Assembly (NCBI RefSeq): GCF_004118635.1
Contig: NZ_SDGU01000057.1
Span: 1 to 33,581 of the forward strand
Source: Chlorobaculum sp. 24CR
GTDB lineage: Bacteria; Bacteroidota; Chlorobiia; Chlorobiales; Chlorobiaceae
Direction: 5' to 3'
Length of the DNA: 33,581 nucleotides
A model generated the notes under the pieces. The model ran no database searches, was not told the DNA's origin, and saw only the letters and a list, made by a program, of their open reading frames with translations. Below, piece after piece: positions 9,553 to 17,828 of the stretch (positions within the stretch are counted from its first letter, which is position 1; every line of letters begins with the position of its first letter). A program made the position numbers and the translations under genes.

Positions 9553-10767
9553 TTATTGCCCTGCGTTGCTCTTTAAAAACCTCTTGATATTTCTTGCGGC
9601 CTGGCGGATTCGCTCTTCGTTTTCGATCATCGCCACCCTCACATACTCATCGCCGTAGGCGCCAAAGCCTATGCCGGGGCTGACGGCGACCTTGCCCTCC
9701 ATCAGCAGTTTCTTGCTGAATTCGAGGCTGCCCATGCCGCGCAACGGTTCGGGAATCCTCGCCCACACGAACATCGAGGCGCGGGGCGTCACAATGTCCC
9801 AACCGGCATTGGCGAAGCTCGAAATGAGCACGTCACGCCGCTTGCGATACACCTCGCTGATCTCGCGGACGCAGCTCTGGTCTCCGGTGAGCGCGATGGT
9901 CGAGGCGACCTGGATGGGGGTAAAGGTACCGTAATCGAGCCAGCTCTTGATTTTTTCGAGAGCACCGACAAGCTTGGCGTTGCCCACCATGAAGCCCATG
10001 CGCCAGCCCGCCATGTTGTAGGTTTTCGAGAGCGTGTAGCTTTCGACAGCCACATCCTTGGCCCCCGGCACCTGAAGGATCGACGGAGTCACGTAGCCAT
10101 CAAAGGTAATTTCGGCATACGCGATGTCACTGATGATGTAAAATCGTTCTCGGCGCGCCAGCTCGACCAGACGCTCGTAAAACGGGAGATCGACGGTGGC
10201 TGTGGTCGGGTTGTTCGGAAAGTTGACCACGAGGTACTTCGGCTTGGGGGACGACTCGCGGAACACGGTCTCGATGTTGTGGAAAAAAGCCTCCTCGTCG
10301 AGCGTGTAATCCTCGCTCATCTCAAGCTTCATGCGATGCACGTTCCCCCCGGCGAGGATGAACGCCTGCGAGTGAATCGGGTAGCACGGATCGGGTACGA
10401 TGGCCAGGTCGCCCGGATTGGTAATCGCCTGCACCAGGTGAACATAGCCCTCCTTCGACCCCATCGTCACCACCACCTCGCGGTCGAGATCGAGATCGAC
10501 ATTGTACTTGTTGCGATACCAGCCGCCGACCGCGCCGCGCAGTTTGTAGATGCCTTTCGACACCGAATAGCCGTGCGTCCTGGGTTTCTGGACACTCTCG
10601 ACAAGCTTGTCGATGATGTGCTGGGGCGTCGGGCCGTCGGGGTTGCCCATCGAGAAATCGATGACATCCTCCCCTGCCCGGCGCTCGGCCATCTTCAGTT
10701 CGTTGACGGCGGCAAACACATATTTTGGCAGTCTCTTGATCTTGTCGAATTCAATCTCGTCGAACAT
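9553..10767 (-). CDS. Class I/II PLP aminotransferase (AlaC-like)
   Basis: A cytoplasmic, pyridoxal-phosphate-dependent aminotransferase of 404 residues. The fold-type I landmarks are present: FSMGNPDGPTP near residue 38, the NFPNNPT motif near 178 that contacts the cofactor, and the Schiff-base lysine in TLSKTYNMAGWRMGF near residue 248. A C-terminal VRVAMIENEERI supplies the substrate-carboxylate arginine region. The sequence most resembles AlaC-type alanine transaminases and the related LL-diaminopimelate aminotransferase group; motifs alone cannot separate these substrates. It is leftward, convergent with nnr, with mscL about 150 bp upstream. The start ATG has no obvious ribosome-binding site. 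Family certain, substrate uncertain. Confidence 0.88.
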   Translation of the reverse strand: MFDEIEFDKIKRLPKYVFAAVNELKMAERRAGEDVIDFSMGNPDGPTPQHIIDKLVESVQKPRTHGYSVSKGIYKLRGAVGGWYRNKYNVDLDLDREVVVTMGSKEGYVHLVQAITNPGDLAIVPDPCYPIHSQAFILAGGNVHRMKLEMSEDYTLDEEAFFHNIETVFRESSPKPKYLVVNFPNNPTTATVDLPFYERLVELARRERFYIISDIAYAEITFDGYVTPSILQVPGAKDVAVESYTLSKTYNMAGWRMGFMVGNAKLVGALEKIKSWLDYGTFTPIQVASTIALTGDQSCVREISEVYRKRRDVLISSFANAGWDIVTPRASMFVWARIPEPLRGMGSLEFSKKLLMEGKVAVSPGIGFGAYGDEYVRVAMIENEERIRQAARNIKRFLKSNAGQ

Positions 10768-10917
10768 GGTTTCTGGTTTCGGAATATCGTTGATGCAGCA
10801 GCGCTGAATTTTTTGTCAAAACAAACTCAATCATAAACAAAAAGCCGTTGATCTCCATAGGGGAACTTCCAAAAATAGCGCCTCCGTTCATGGAAATCAC
10901 CACGGCGGCCGGATTGC

Positions 10918-11373
10918 TCAGAGCTGCGAGGTGCAGTTCGGGCAGCGCACAGCTTTTGACGGAATGGCTGAAAAACAGAACGGGCACTCTTTGGTATCGG
11001 GAAGCGCCGCCAGAGCCGGGGGCTTCTCGGCAATTTTGCGAAGCCGGTTGATGCCGCGAACAAGAAAAAAGACGGCAATGGCCAGAATCAGGAAGCTGAT
11101 GGACGCATTGATAAACAAGCCGTAATTGAGCGTGACTGCTCCGGCTCGCTGCGCCTGATCGAGCGCGATGTACGGCCCCGGCGCAGCTCCCTCCTTGAGC
11201 ACGACGAACAGGTTTGAAAAATCGACTCCGTTGAGCAGAAGGCCGAGCGGCGGCATCAAAACGTCGCCGACCAGTGACTTGACGATTCCGGTGAAGGCTC
11301 CGCCGATGATGATGCCCACCGCCATATCGACTACATTGCCCTTGAGGGCGAACTCTCTGAACTCTTTCAGCAT
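10918..11373 (-). CDS. mscL: Large-conductance mechanosensitive channel MscL with zinc-ribbon tail
   Basis: MscL opens a large pore in the inner membrane on osmotic downshock. The product is 151 residues. LKEFREFALKGNVVDMAVG (residues 2-20) is the conserved amphipathic helix and first membrane helix; the second helix (about 83-103) follows a periplasmic loop. Past the usual cytoplasmic helix the protein has an added CPFC...CPNC tail (about residues 131-148), a predicted zinc ribbon not found in E. coli MscL. I chose ATG 11373 because homologues start with MLKEF; an in-frame start 33 bases upstream is possible. The gene diverges from the Hdr operon across a gap of about 280 bp. Confidence 0.93.
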   Translation of the reverse strand: MLKEFREFALKGNVVDMAVGIIIGGAFTGIVKSLVGDVLMPPLGLLLNGVDFSNLFVVLKEGAAPGPYIALDQAQRAGAVTLNYGLFINASISFLILAIAVFFLVRGINRLRKIAEKPPALAALPDTKECPFCFSAIPSKAVRCPNCTSQL

Positions 11374-11652
11374 AGTCGTCGTTATTTGTTTTTTACCTGA
11401 TTGCACACATTACATAGATACAACCTTCAGGGAAGGTTAAGAAAATAAACCCCCTTAATTGGACATTAGTGTATTTTTTGTTACAATAAAAGCTCATGTC
11501 TTTGTAGAACCCGCACGAATTCATCCAGTAATAGCAGGCATCCTCGAAGCATTGACGTAGTATTTTACGCACCACCACTACCAAAACGGTTGGCTCGCGC
11601 TCAAAACGTCAGGCGGTTTCCGGGATACCATAACATCAGCAGTCATCAATCG

Positions 11653-13155
11653 ATGGAGCATACTATCCGTACAGATTCATTGAAACGGCAGCTCGAACAG
11701 GCGACCGGCAACAACTACGCCTGCTGCTATCAATGCGGCAAATGCACCGCCGGATGTCCCGCTGGCGGCTTCATGGACAATCCGCCAGCCAGAATCATGC
11801 GCCTCGTGCAGGCCGGGTACGTCGAGGAGGCCATGCAGAGCGACTCTCTCTGGTACTGCATCGGCTGCATGACCTGCACGGCGCGCTGCCCGCAGAACAT
11901 GGAGATCGCCGGAACGATGGATGCTGTCCGCGAGATGGCGCTCAGGAGCGGCATCGTTTCATCCGACAAGGCCAAAAAGCTGGTCACCGCCTTCCACACC
12001 TCGTTCCTCAACACGGTGCGCAAAAGCGGCCGTTTGCAGGAACTCGCGCTGGTCAACAGCTACAAGCTGCGCACCCGTACTTTTTTGCAGGACGCTGGCG
12101 CAGGCCTGAAGATGATGAAGCAGGGCAAGATCAATCCGGTCACGGCCATCACGGCGAAAGAGACCGTCGAGCAGAAGGAAGAGATCGAGAAAATATTCCA
12201 GCTCGCCGAAGGCGTTGCTCACACCGCTGCGCCGAAACGCAAGCCCGTCAAGCGCACTTTCAAGCCTGACGAGCCGCTCAAAATCACGCCCGGCATGACG
12301 ATTGGCTACTATCCCGGCTGCTCGCTCTCCGGCACGGCCAAGGATTACGACATCTCGATTCGCAAGATGTGCGACCGGCTCGGCGTCAGGCTCCACGAAA
12401 TCGAGGATTGGAACTGCTGCGGCGCAAGCTCTGCTCACGCCACCAACCACAAACTCTCCGTGCTGCTTCCGGCGCGGAACCAGGCCTTGGCCGACCGGCA
12501 GGGCCTCGACTACGTGCTCACCCCCTGCGCCGCCTGCCTGAACCGGCAGGTTACGGCTCGCAAGGCGCTCAAGGAGTCCGAAGAGCTTCGGAACGAACTC
12601 AAAAGCGTGATGGGTTACGAAACCGAGAGCAAGGCGCAGTTCATCGGCGTCATGCAACTACTCGAAGGCATGGCTCCCGAAGAGATCAAAAAGCGCGTCA
12701 CCCACCCGCTCAAGGATATGCCGCTGGCCTGCTACTACGGCTGCCTCCTGGTGCGTCCGTTCGACGCGATGGGCTACGACGACCCGGAAAATCCGACCAA
12801 GATGGAGGCGATCATCGAGGCGCTCGGCGCCAAGCCGGTTGACTGGGCCTACAAGGTCGAGTGCTGCGGCGCGGGGCTGACGATGGCCCAGCAAGAGATG
12901 ATCGAGGACTTGACGCACAAAATCGCCAAAAACGCCACGATTAATGGCGCAGGCGGTTTCGTGGTGGCTTGTCCGCTCTGCCACACCAACCTCGACATGC
13001 GTCAGGCTGGAATGCGCAAACGCTACAACGACGTTGGTGAGATGCCGGTGTACTACATTTCGGATCTGGTCGCGATGGCGTGCGGCGCGAGTCCCGAAGA
13101 GGTGGCGCTCGACAAGCACTTCGTTCCGGCGACCGGCATGGTCAGAAACCTTTAA
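11653..13155 (+). CDS. HdrC-HdrB fusion, heterodisulfide reductase-like subunit
   Basis: This 500-residue cytoplasmic protein joins two subunits that are separate in methanogens. The N-terminal HdrC part has two [4Fe-4S] motifs: CYQCGKCTAGCP near residues 25-36 and CIGCMTCTARCP near 69-80. The C-terminal HdrB part has two CCG domains: a Cys near 223, NCCGASS and CAAC by about 295, then CYYGC, ECCGAG and CPLCH between about 360 and 445. In methanogens the CCG domains hold the noncubane clusters that cleave CoM-S-S-CoB. Green sulfur bacteria are not known to use that disulfide, so the substrate here is unknown. ATG 11653 starts the conserved region; an in-frame start 63 bases upstream is less likely. 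First gene of the operon. Confidence 0.88.
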   Translation: MEHTIRTDSLKRQLEQATGNNYACCYQCGKCTAGCPAGGFMDNPPARIMRLVQAGYVEEAMQSDSLWYCIGCMTCTARCPQNMEIAGTMDAVREMALRSGIVSSDKAKKLVTAFHTSFLNTVRKSGRLQELALVNSYKLRTRTFLQDAGAGLKMMKQGKINPVTAITAKETVEQKEEIEKIFQLAEGVAHTAAPKRKPVKRTFKPDEPLKITPGMTIGYYPGCSLSGTAKDYDISIRKMCDRLGVRLHEIEDWNCCGASSAHATNHKLSVLLPARNQALADRQGLDYVLTPCAACLNRQVTARKALKESEELRNELKSVMGYETESKAQFIGVMQLLEGMAPEEIKKRVTHPLKDMPLACYYGCLLVRPFDAMGYDDPENPTKMEAIIEALGAKPVDWAYKVECCGAGLTMAQQEMIEDLTHKIAKNATINGAGGFVVACPLCHTNLDMRQAGMRKRYNDVGEMPVYYISDLVAMACGASPEEVALDKHFVPATGMVRNL

Positions 13156-13461
13156 TCCGCTCGCGGTGTATGAGAAAAAAAGGTTTGAATCGTACATTGA
13201 GGGTTTCCATCAGGTTGTCTGTCCGTCCGTTACCGGCAACGCCCCGTCATCCGGCGGGTCACTCTCCTGATCGTCCGAGACCATTTTCAGCATCCTGTTT
13301 TGACAGAATATGTATCTGAAAAAAAAGCAATCGGACAAGAAAGGAATCTCAACACGCACAGTTTGAAACGCGCCGCTGAACAGAGCGGCACAAGGGACTG
13401 ATTGTCCCCATAGTATCGTGGCACTCCGGTGCCGGAAACATCATAAACCCAGGGCTTCAGG
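13156..13461. other. 306-bp gap inside the Hdr operon with two small hairpins
   Basis: This gap between the HdrCB fusion and hdrA has no credible ORF. Near its end are two short perfect hairpins, GGGAC/GTCCC (13394-13408) and GGCAC/GTGCC (13420-13433), about 30-65 bases before the hdrA start. They could be RNA-processing or attenuation signals, or mark an internal promoter region. I see no convincing -35/-10 pair. Confidence 0.45.
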
Positions 13462-15435
13462 ATGGCAAAAATAGGAGTCTTCGTTTGTCACTGCGGTGAA
13501 AATATCGCCTCGAAGGTCGATACGGGCAACCTTGTCAAGGCATTGTCCGACCATCCCGGCGTGGAAATCTGCAACGAGTATAAATATTTCTGCTCCGATC
13601 CAGGACAGGAGACGGTCAAACGCGCGATCAGGGAGAACAACCTGACGGGCGTCGTGGTGGCGGCCTGTTCGCCGAGGATGCACGAAACGACCTTCCGCAA
13701 GGCGTGCGCCGAGGCCGGACTCAACCCGTACATGCTTGAGCTGGCCAACATCCGCGAGCAGTGCTCCTGGGTGCATTCGGACAAGGATCAGGCCACCGAA
13801 AAGGCGATCGAGATCACCCGCTCGCTGGTCGAAAAGGTGAAGCGCAACAACGAGCTGAAACCGATCTCCGTGCCGGTCACGCGCCGTGCTCTGGTCATCG
13901 GCGGCGGCATCGCGGGCATCCAGGCAGCACTCGACATCGCCGGAGCTGGGCGCGAAGTGATTCTCGTCGAGCGCGAACCCTCGATTGGCGGCCACATGTC
14001 GCAGCTCTCCGAGACCTTCCCGACGCTCGACTGCTCGCAGTGCATTTTAACGCCACGCATGGTGGAGGCGATACAGCATCCGAACATCAAGGTACTGACG
14101 TATTCAGAGGTCGAAGAGGTGGACGGCTACATCGGCAACTTCAAGGTGAAGGTGCGCAAAAAGGCGCGCTACGTCGATATGGACAAGTGCACCGGCTGCG
14201 GCGACTGCATCCAGAAGTGCCCGGTCAAGAAAATTCCGAGCGAATTCGAGTGCGGCCTCGGCAACCGTACGGCGATCTACACCCCCTTCGCGCAGGCCGT
14301 ACCGAACGTGCCGGTGATCGACAAGAACCGCTGCACCTACTTCAAGAACGGCAAGTGCAAAATTTGCCAGAAGACCTGCCAGATCGAAAACTGCATCGAT
14401 TTCGAGATGCAGGACACCTACGAGGAGTTCGAGATCGGAGCGATTGTCGTGGCCACCGGCTTCCAGATTCAGGATACCACCCTCTACGGCGAGTACGGTT
14501 ACGGCAAGTACAAAGACGTCATCACCGGCCTGAGCTTCGAGCGTCTCGCTTCGGCGAGCGGCCCGACTGCCGGAAAAATTCTGCGCCCGTCGGACGGCAA
14601 GGAGCCGGAGACCGTGGTCTTCATCCAGTGCGCCGGATCGCGCGACCCGTCGAAGGGCGTCAAATACTGCTCCAAGATTTGTTGCATGTACACGGCAAAA
14701 CACGCCATGCTCTACGCCCACAAGCATCACGACGGCAACAGCAAGATTTTCTACATGGACATCCGCGCCGCGGGCAAGGGGTATGACGAGTTCACCCGCC
14801 GCGCCATTGAGGAGGATGAGGCCGAGTACCTGCGGGGCCGCGTCAGCAAAGTGTTCGAGGAGAACGGCAAGCTCGTCGTGCGCGGCGTCGATACGCTGCT
14901 CGGCAAGCCGGTCGAGGTCAAGGCCGACATGGTGGTGCTCGCCACGGCCATCGTGCCCCAGCCCGACGCCAAGGAGTTCGCCAAGAAGATCGGCATCGGC
15001 TACGACGAGTACGGCTTCTACAACGAGGCGCACCTGAAGCTTCGCCCGGTCGAAACCGCCACCGCCGGCATCTACCTCTGCGGAGCGTGCCAGTCGCCGA
15101 AGGACATTCCCGACTCGGTCGCCCAGGCCTCGGCCACGGCAGCCAAGGTGCTCGGTCTGTTCAGCCGCGAGCAGCTCGAACGCGAGCCGGTGGTGGCCGC
15201 CGTCGGCGAATCGACCTGCGCTGGATGCTGGGGCTGCGTGTCGGCTTGTCCGTACAACGCAATCGAGCAAAAGGAGATACGCGACCGGAACGGCAATCTC
15301 GTCAAAGAGGTGGCCAGCGTCAATCCCGGCCTTTGCCAGGGGTGCGGCACCTGCGTGACCTTCTGCCGCTCGAACAGCATTGATCTGGCGGGATTCACCG
15401 AAAAGCAGATATTCGCCGAAGTGATGGCGCTCTGA
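13462..15435 (+). CDS. hdrA: HdrA-like FAD/iron-sulfur subunit
   Basis: HdrA carries the FAD at which electrons are bifurcated in Hdr complexes. The product is 657 residues, the usual full length. Seen in order: an N-terminal GVFVCHCGENI with Cys9 and Cys11; an FAD-binding GGGIAGIQAALD near residue 145; CTGCGDCIQKCP near 243; a Cys-rich CKICQKTC region near 300; a second dinucleotide-binding region ending in YLCGACQSPKDIPD near 537; and a C-terminal 2[4Fe-4S] ferredoxin domain, CAGCWGCVSACP near 587 and CQGCGTCVTFC near 624. It is followed 55 bases later by the MvhD-like gene, whose product in known complexes hands electrons to HdrA. Assignment firm; whether it truly bifurcates is inferred. 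Confidence 0.92.
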   Translation: MAKIGVFVCHCGENIASKVDTGNLVKALSDHPGVEICNEYKYFCSDPGQETVKRAIRENNLTGVVVAACSPRMHETTFRKACAEAGLNPYMLELANIREQCSWVHSDKDQATEKAIEITRSLVEKVKRNNELKPISVPVTRRALVIGGGIAGIQAALDIAGAGREVILVEREPSIGGHMSQLSETFPTLDCSQCILTPRMVEAIQHPNIKVLTYSEVEEVDGYIGNFKVKVRKKARYVDMDKCTGCGDCIQKCPVKKIPSEFECGLGNRTAIYTPFAQAVPNVPVIDKNRCTYFKNGKCKICQKTCQIENCIDFEMQDTYEEFEIGAIVVATGFQIQDTTLYGEYGYGKYKDVITGLSFERLASASGPTAGKILRPSDGKEPETVVFIQCAGSRDPSKGVKYCSKICCMYTAKHAMLYAHKHHDGNSKIFYMDIRAAGKGYDEFTRRAIEEDEAEYLRGRVSKVFEENGKLVVRGVDTLLGKPVEVKADMVVLATAIVPQPDAKEFAKKIGIGYDEYGFYNEAHLKLRPVETATAGIYLCGACQSPKDIPDSVAQASATAAKVLGLFSREQLEREPVVAAVGESTCAGCWGCVSACPYNAIEQKEIRDRNGNLVKEVASVNPGLCQGCGTCVTFCRSNSIDLAGFTEKQIFAEVMAL

Positions 15436-15490
15436 CCAGGCGCCGCGACCGTGACAGCAACCGAAACCAAACAAGCGACCGATTCAGCCG

Positions 15491-15940
15491 ATGAGCGACC
15501 CATTTGAACCGAAAATCGTGGCTTTTGTCTGCACCTACTGCACCTACGCGGGCGCAGATCTTGCAGGCACGAGCCGTCTGAAATACGCGCCGAACGTCAG
15601 GATCGTGCGCCTCCCCTGCACGGGACGCATCAGCCCGATGTTCATCCTCAAGGCATTGCAGAAAGGAGCCGACTCCGTGCTCGTGAGCGGTTGCCATCCG
15701 GGCGACTGCCACTTCACCTCGGGCAACTACCATGCCCGTCGCCGTTGGACGGTCTTCCGCGCACTGCTCTCCTTCACGGGCATCCCGGAGGAGCGCATTC
15801 GCTTTTCGTGGATCAGTGCCGCCGAGGGGGCCAAGTTCGCCGAGCTTATCAACGAAATCACCGACGACACCCGCAAGCTCGGTCCGTTCACGCAGTACCA
15901 GGAGCTGCAAAAAGTCATCGAAACCCAGTCTTCGTACTAA
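15491..15940 (+). CDS. mvhD: MvhD/FlxD-type [2Fe-2S] electron-transfer protein
   Basis: A 149-residue protein of the MvhD family, which carries one [2Fe-2S] cluster and passes electrons from a hydrogenase, formate dehydrogenase or FlxABC module to HdrA. The family cysteines are visible in CTYCTYAGADLAG (from about residue 14), LPCTGRI (near 43) and SGCHPGDCHF (near 67). Length matches stand-alone MvhD. It lies between hdrA and the FlxC-like gene, only three bases before the latter, so the two are surely cotranscribed. No hydrogenase gene follows, which favours the Flx type of partner. Confidence 0.9.
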   Translation: MSDPFEPKIVAFVCTYCTYAGADLAGTSRLKYAPNVRIVRLPCTGRISPMFILKALQKGADSVLVSGCHPGDCHFTSGNYHARRRWTVFRALLSFTGIPEERIRFSWISAAEGAKFAELINEITDDTRKLGPFTQYQELQKVIETQSSY

Positions 15941-15943
15941 TCA

Positions 15944-16774
15944 ATGGGAATACAGGAACAATACAGAAGTGAAGCCGCCGCGCTGCTCTCGTCGGGCGAG
16001 GTGAAGCTGGTCATCGGCTTCGGCGCGGGATCGACTGCCGACCGCCGCCGTCCGCTCTTCGCCCGCACACCCGAAGAGGCGCAAAAGTTCGTGCTCGACG
16101 CGGCCTGCATCGCGAACCTCTCGACCTACCTCGTCGCCGAGGGCTTGCTTTCGGACGGCAAGAAGGTGGGGGTTTTCCTCAAGCCGGACGGCATCCGCAG
16201 CGTCAATATCCTCATCTCGGAGGCGCAGCTCAAGCCTGAGCAGGTGGTGATTCTCGGCTACGCCATCGAGAGCGGCAAGGATGTCGCAGCGCTCGAAGGA
16301 CGTAACATTTCGGATTTCAGCATTGGCGAAAAAATCAGGAAGCTGACACCGCCGCCCCACGTCATCGAGGCCGCCGAAAAGATCGAGGCGATGAGCGCGG
16401 AGGAGCGGTTCGAGTACTGGAAAGAGGAGTTCTCGAAGTGCATCAAGTGCTACGCCTGTCGCCAGGTCTGCCCGATGTGCTACTGCCGCCGCTGCATCGT
16501 TGACGTCAACCAGCCGCAGTGGGTCAGCACCTCGTCGCACACGCTCGGCAACTTCGAATGGAACCTCGTCCGCGCCTTCCACCTGGCGGGACGCTGCGCC
16601 TCCTGTGGCGCCTGCGACCGAGCCTGCCCGGTGAACATTCCGCTCCGGCTCGTCAACTACCGCATGGGCAAGGAGGTGCGCAGCGCCTTCGATTACGTCG
16701 CTGGCGAAAACAGCGACCAGAAACCGGTGCTCGCGAGCTTCAAGCAGGACGACCCCGAGACCTTCATTCTTTAA
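15944..16774 (+). CDS. Dicluster [4Fe-4S] protein, FlxC-like
   Basis: A soluble 276-residue iron-sulfur protein. The first 150 residues have no cysteine motif and include VKLVIGFGAGSTADRRRPLF. Two [4Fe-4S] sites follow: a Cys-dense CIKCYACRQVCPMCYCRRC near residues 166-184 and CASCGACDRACP near 218-229. The layout recalls FdhB/FrhB-type electron-transfer subunits. Its place between MvhD and the FlxB- and FlxA-like genes suggests it wires the NAD(P)H module to MvhD/HdrA. The extra cysteines in the first motif exceed one standard cluster and may bind a second or unusual centre. Equating it with FlxC rests mainly on gene order. Confidence 0.75.
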   Translation: MGIQEQYRSEAAALLSSGEVKLVIGFGAGSTADRRRPLFARTPEEAQKFVLDAACIANLSTYLVAEGLLSDGKKVGVFLKPDGIRSVNILISEAQLKPEQVVILGYAIESGKDVAALEGRNISDFSIGEKIRKLTPPPHVIEAAEKIEAMSAEERFEYWKEEFSKCIKCYACRQVCPMCYCRRCIVDVNQPQWVSTSSHTLGNFEWNLVRAFHLAGRCASCGACDRACPVNIPLRLVNYRMGKEVRSAFDYVAGENSDQKPVLASFKQDDPETFIL

Positions 16775-16788
16775 GCATCCGGACAAGC

Positions 16789-17802
16789 ATGACCAGAATA
16801 CTTCTCAGGAACAAACTCGACGACTGCATCGCCGCCTGGCAAAAAGCCGGTTTCAGCGTCCTCGCGCCGGTGAAGCGGCACGAGATGAGCAGCTTCGGCG
16901 AGGTGCGGAAGGCCGATGAGATGGCCCTCGACCTCGTTCTGACCGAGCGCACCATCAAGGATCAGTTCTTCCCGCAGACCGAGCCGCTCATCAAATACAA
17001 GATCGGCAAGCACCAGATCGACAGCGAAACCATGACGCCGCCTGAAAAGAAGCGCGTCTTCTTCGGCGTCCGTCCATGCGACGCATCGGGCCTGGCCATC
17101 GACGACCCGCTCTTCGGCTGGGACTACAAAGACGACTACTGGTTCGGTCGCCGCGAAAACTCGGTGATCGTCACCATCGCATGCTCGCAGGCGGACGACT
17201 TCTGCATGTGCACCTCGGTGAAGCTCTCGCCCGACAGCACGAAAGGGGCCGACGTGATGCTCCGCCCGCTCTCGGACGGCAGCGGCTGGCAGGTCGAGGC
17301 GATGAGCGACCGTGGCACTGCGCTGGTTGAGACGATCTCTTCGCTCCTGCAGGAAAGCTCAGCCGAAGCCGCGCCCGTGCCGCAGGTCGCCGAAAAGTTC
17401 GATGTCGAAAAGGTGATGGAGTGGCTCGCCGACAAGGAGAACTTCGAAAGCCAGTTCTGGAAGGATATCGCCCTGCGCTGCGTCGGCTGCGGAAGCTGCA
17501 CCTTTCTCTGCCCCACCTGCCACTGCTTCGACATCCAGGACGAGGGCGACACCTACCAGGGCATCCGGCGCAAAAACTGGGACAGTTGCTCCTTCGCGCT
17601 CTTCACGATGCACACCTCCGGCCACAATCCGAGGAACACGCAATCGACCCGCTGGCGTCAGCGCATCATGCACAAATTCAACTACTACCAGGGCAAGTTC
17701 GGCGTCAACAGTTGCACCGGCTGCGGCCGCTGCACCCGCCAGTGCCCGGTGGACATGGGTATTACCGAAACTCTGCAAGCGATTACAAATTTACCGAGGT
17801 GA
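16789..17802 (+). CDS. FlxB-like (sulfhydrogenase beta-type) iron-sulfur subunit
   Basis: A 337-residue protein resembling the beta subunit of archaeal sulfhydrogenases and FlxB of Flx-Hdr complexes. The N-terminal part contains FFGVRPCDASGLAIDDPLF (near residues 85-103) and a Cys-rich CMCTSV segment. The C-terminal part has two [4Fe-4S] motifs, CVGCGSCTFLCPTCHC near 231 and CTGCGRCTRQCP near 309. I chose ATG 16789, 14 bases after the preceding stop; a longer upstream frame lies within the previous gene. It probably relays electrons between the flavin subunit encoded next and the rest of the complex. Confidence 0.83.
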   Translation: MTRILLRNKLDDCIAAWQKAGFSVLAPVKRHEMSSFGEVRKADEMALDLVLTERTIKDQFFPQTEPLIKYKIGKHQIDSETMTPPEKKRVFFGVRPCDASGLAIDDPLFGWDYKDDYWFGRRENSVIVTIACSQADDFCMCTSVKLSPDSTKGADVMLRPLSDGSGWQVEAMSDRGTALVETISSLLQESSAEAAPVPQVAEKFDVEKVMEWLADKENFESQFWKDIALRCVGCGSCTFLCPTCHCFDIQDEGDTYQGIRRKNWDSCSFALFTMHTSGHNPRNTQSTRWRQRIMHKFNYYQGKFGVNSCTGCGRCTRQCPVDMGITETLQAITNLPR

Positions 17803-17828
17803 CACAAGACCGATACCATACCCACGAC

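Noticed and set aside
13080-13319. A 79-codon ORF in the gap after the HdrCB gene
   Set aside because: It overlaps the end of the HdrCB gene, is Arg/Pro/Ser-rich and has no start signal.
13299-13330. A TTGACA near 13297 as a promoter for hdrA
   Set aside because: No acceptable -10 element at 16-18 bp spacing.
14104-15474. A 456-codon frame antisense to hdrA
   Set aside because: Same cause; hdrA on the other strand has complete motifs.
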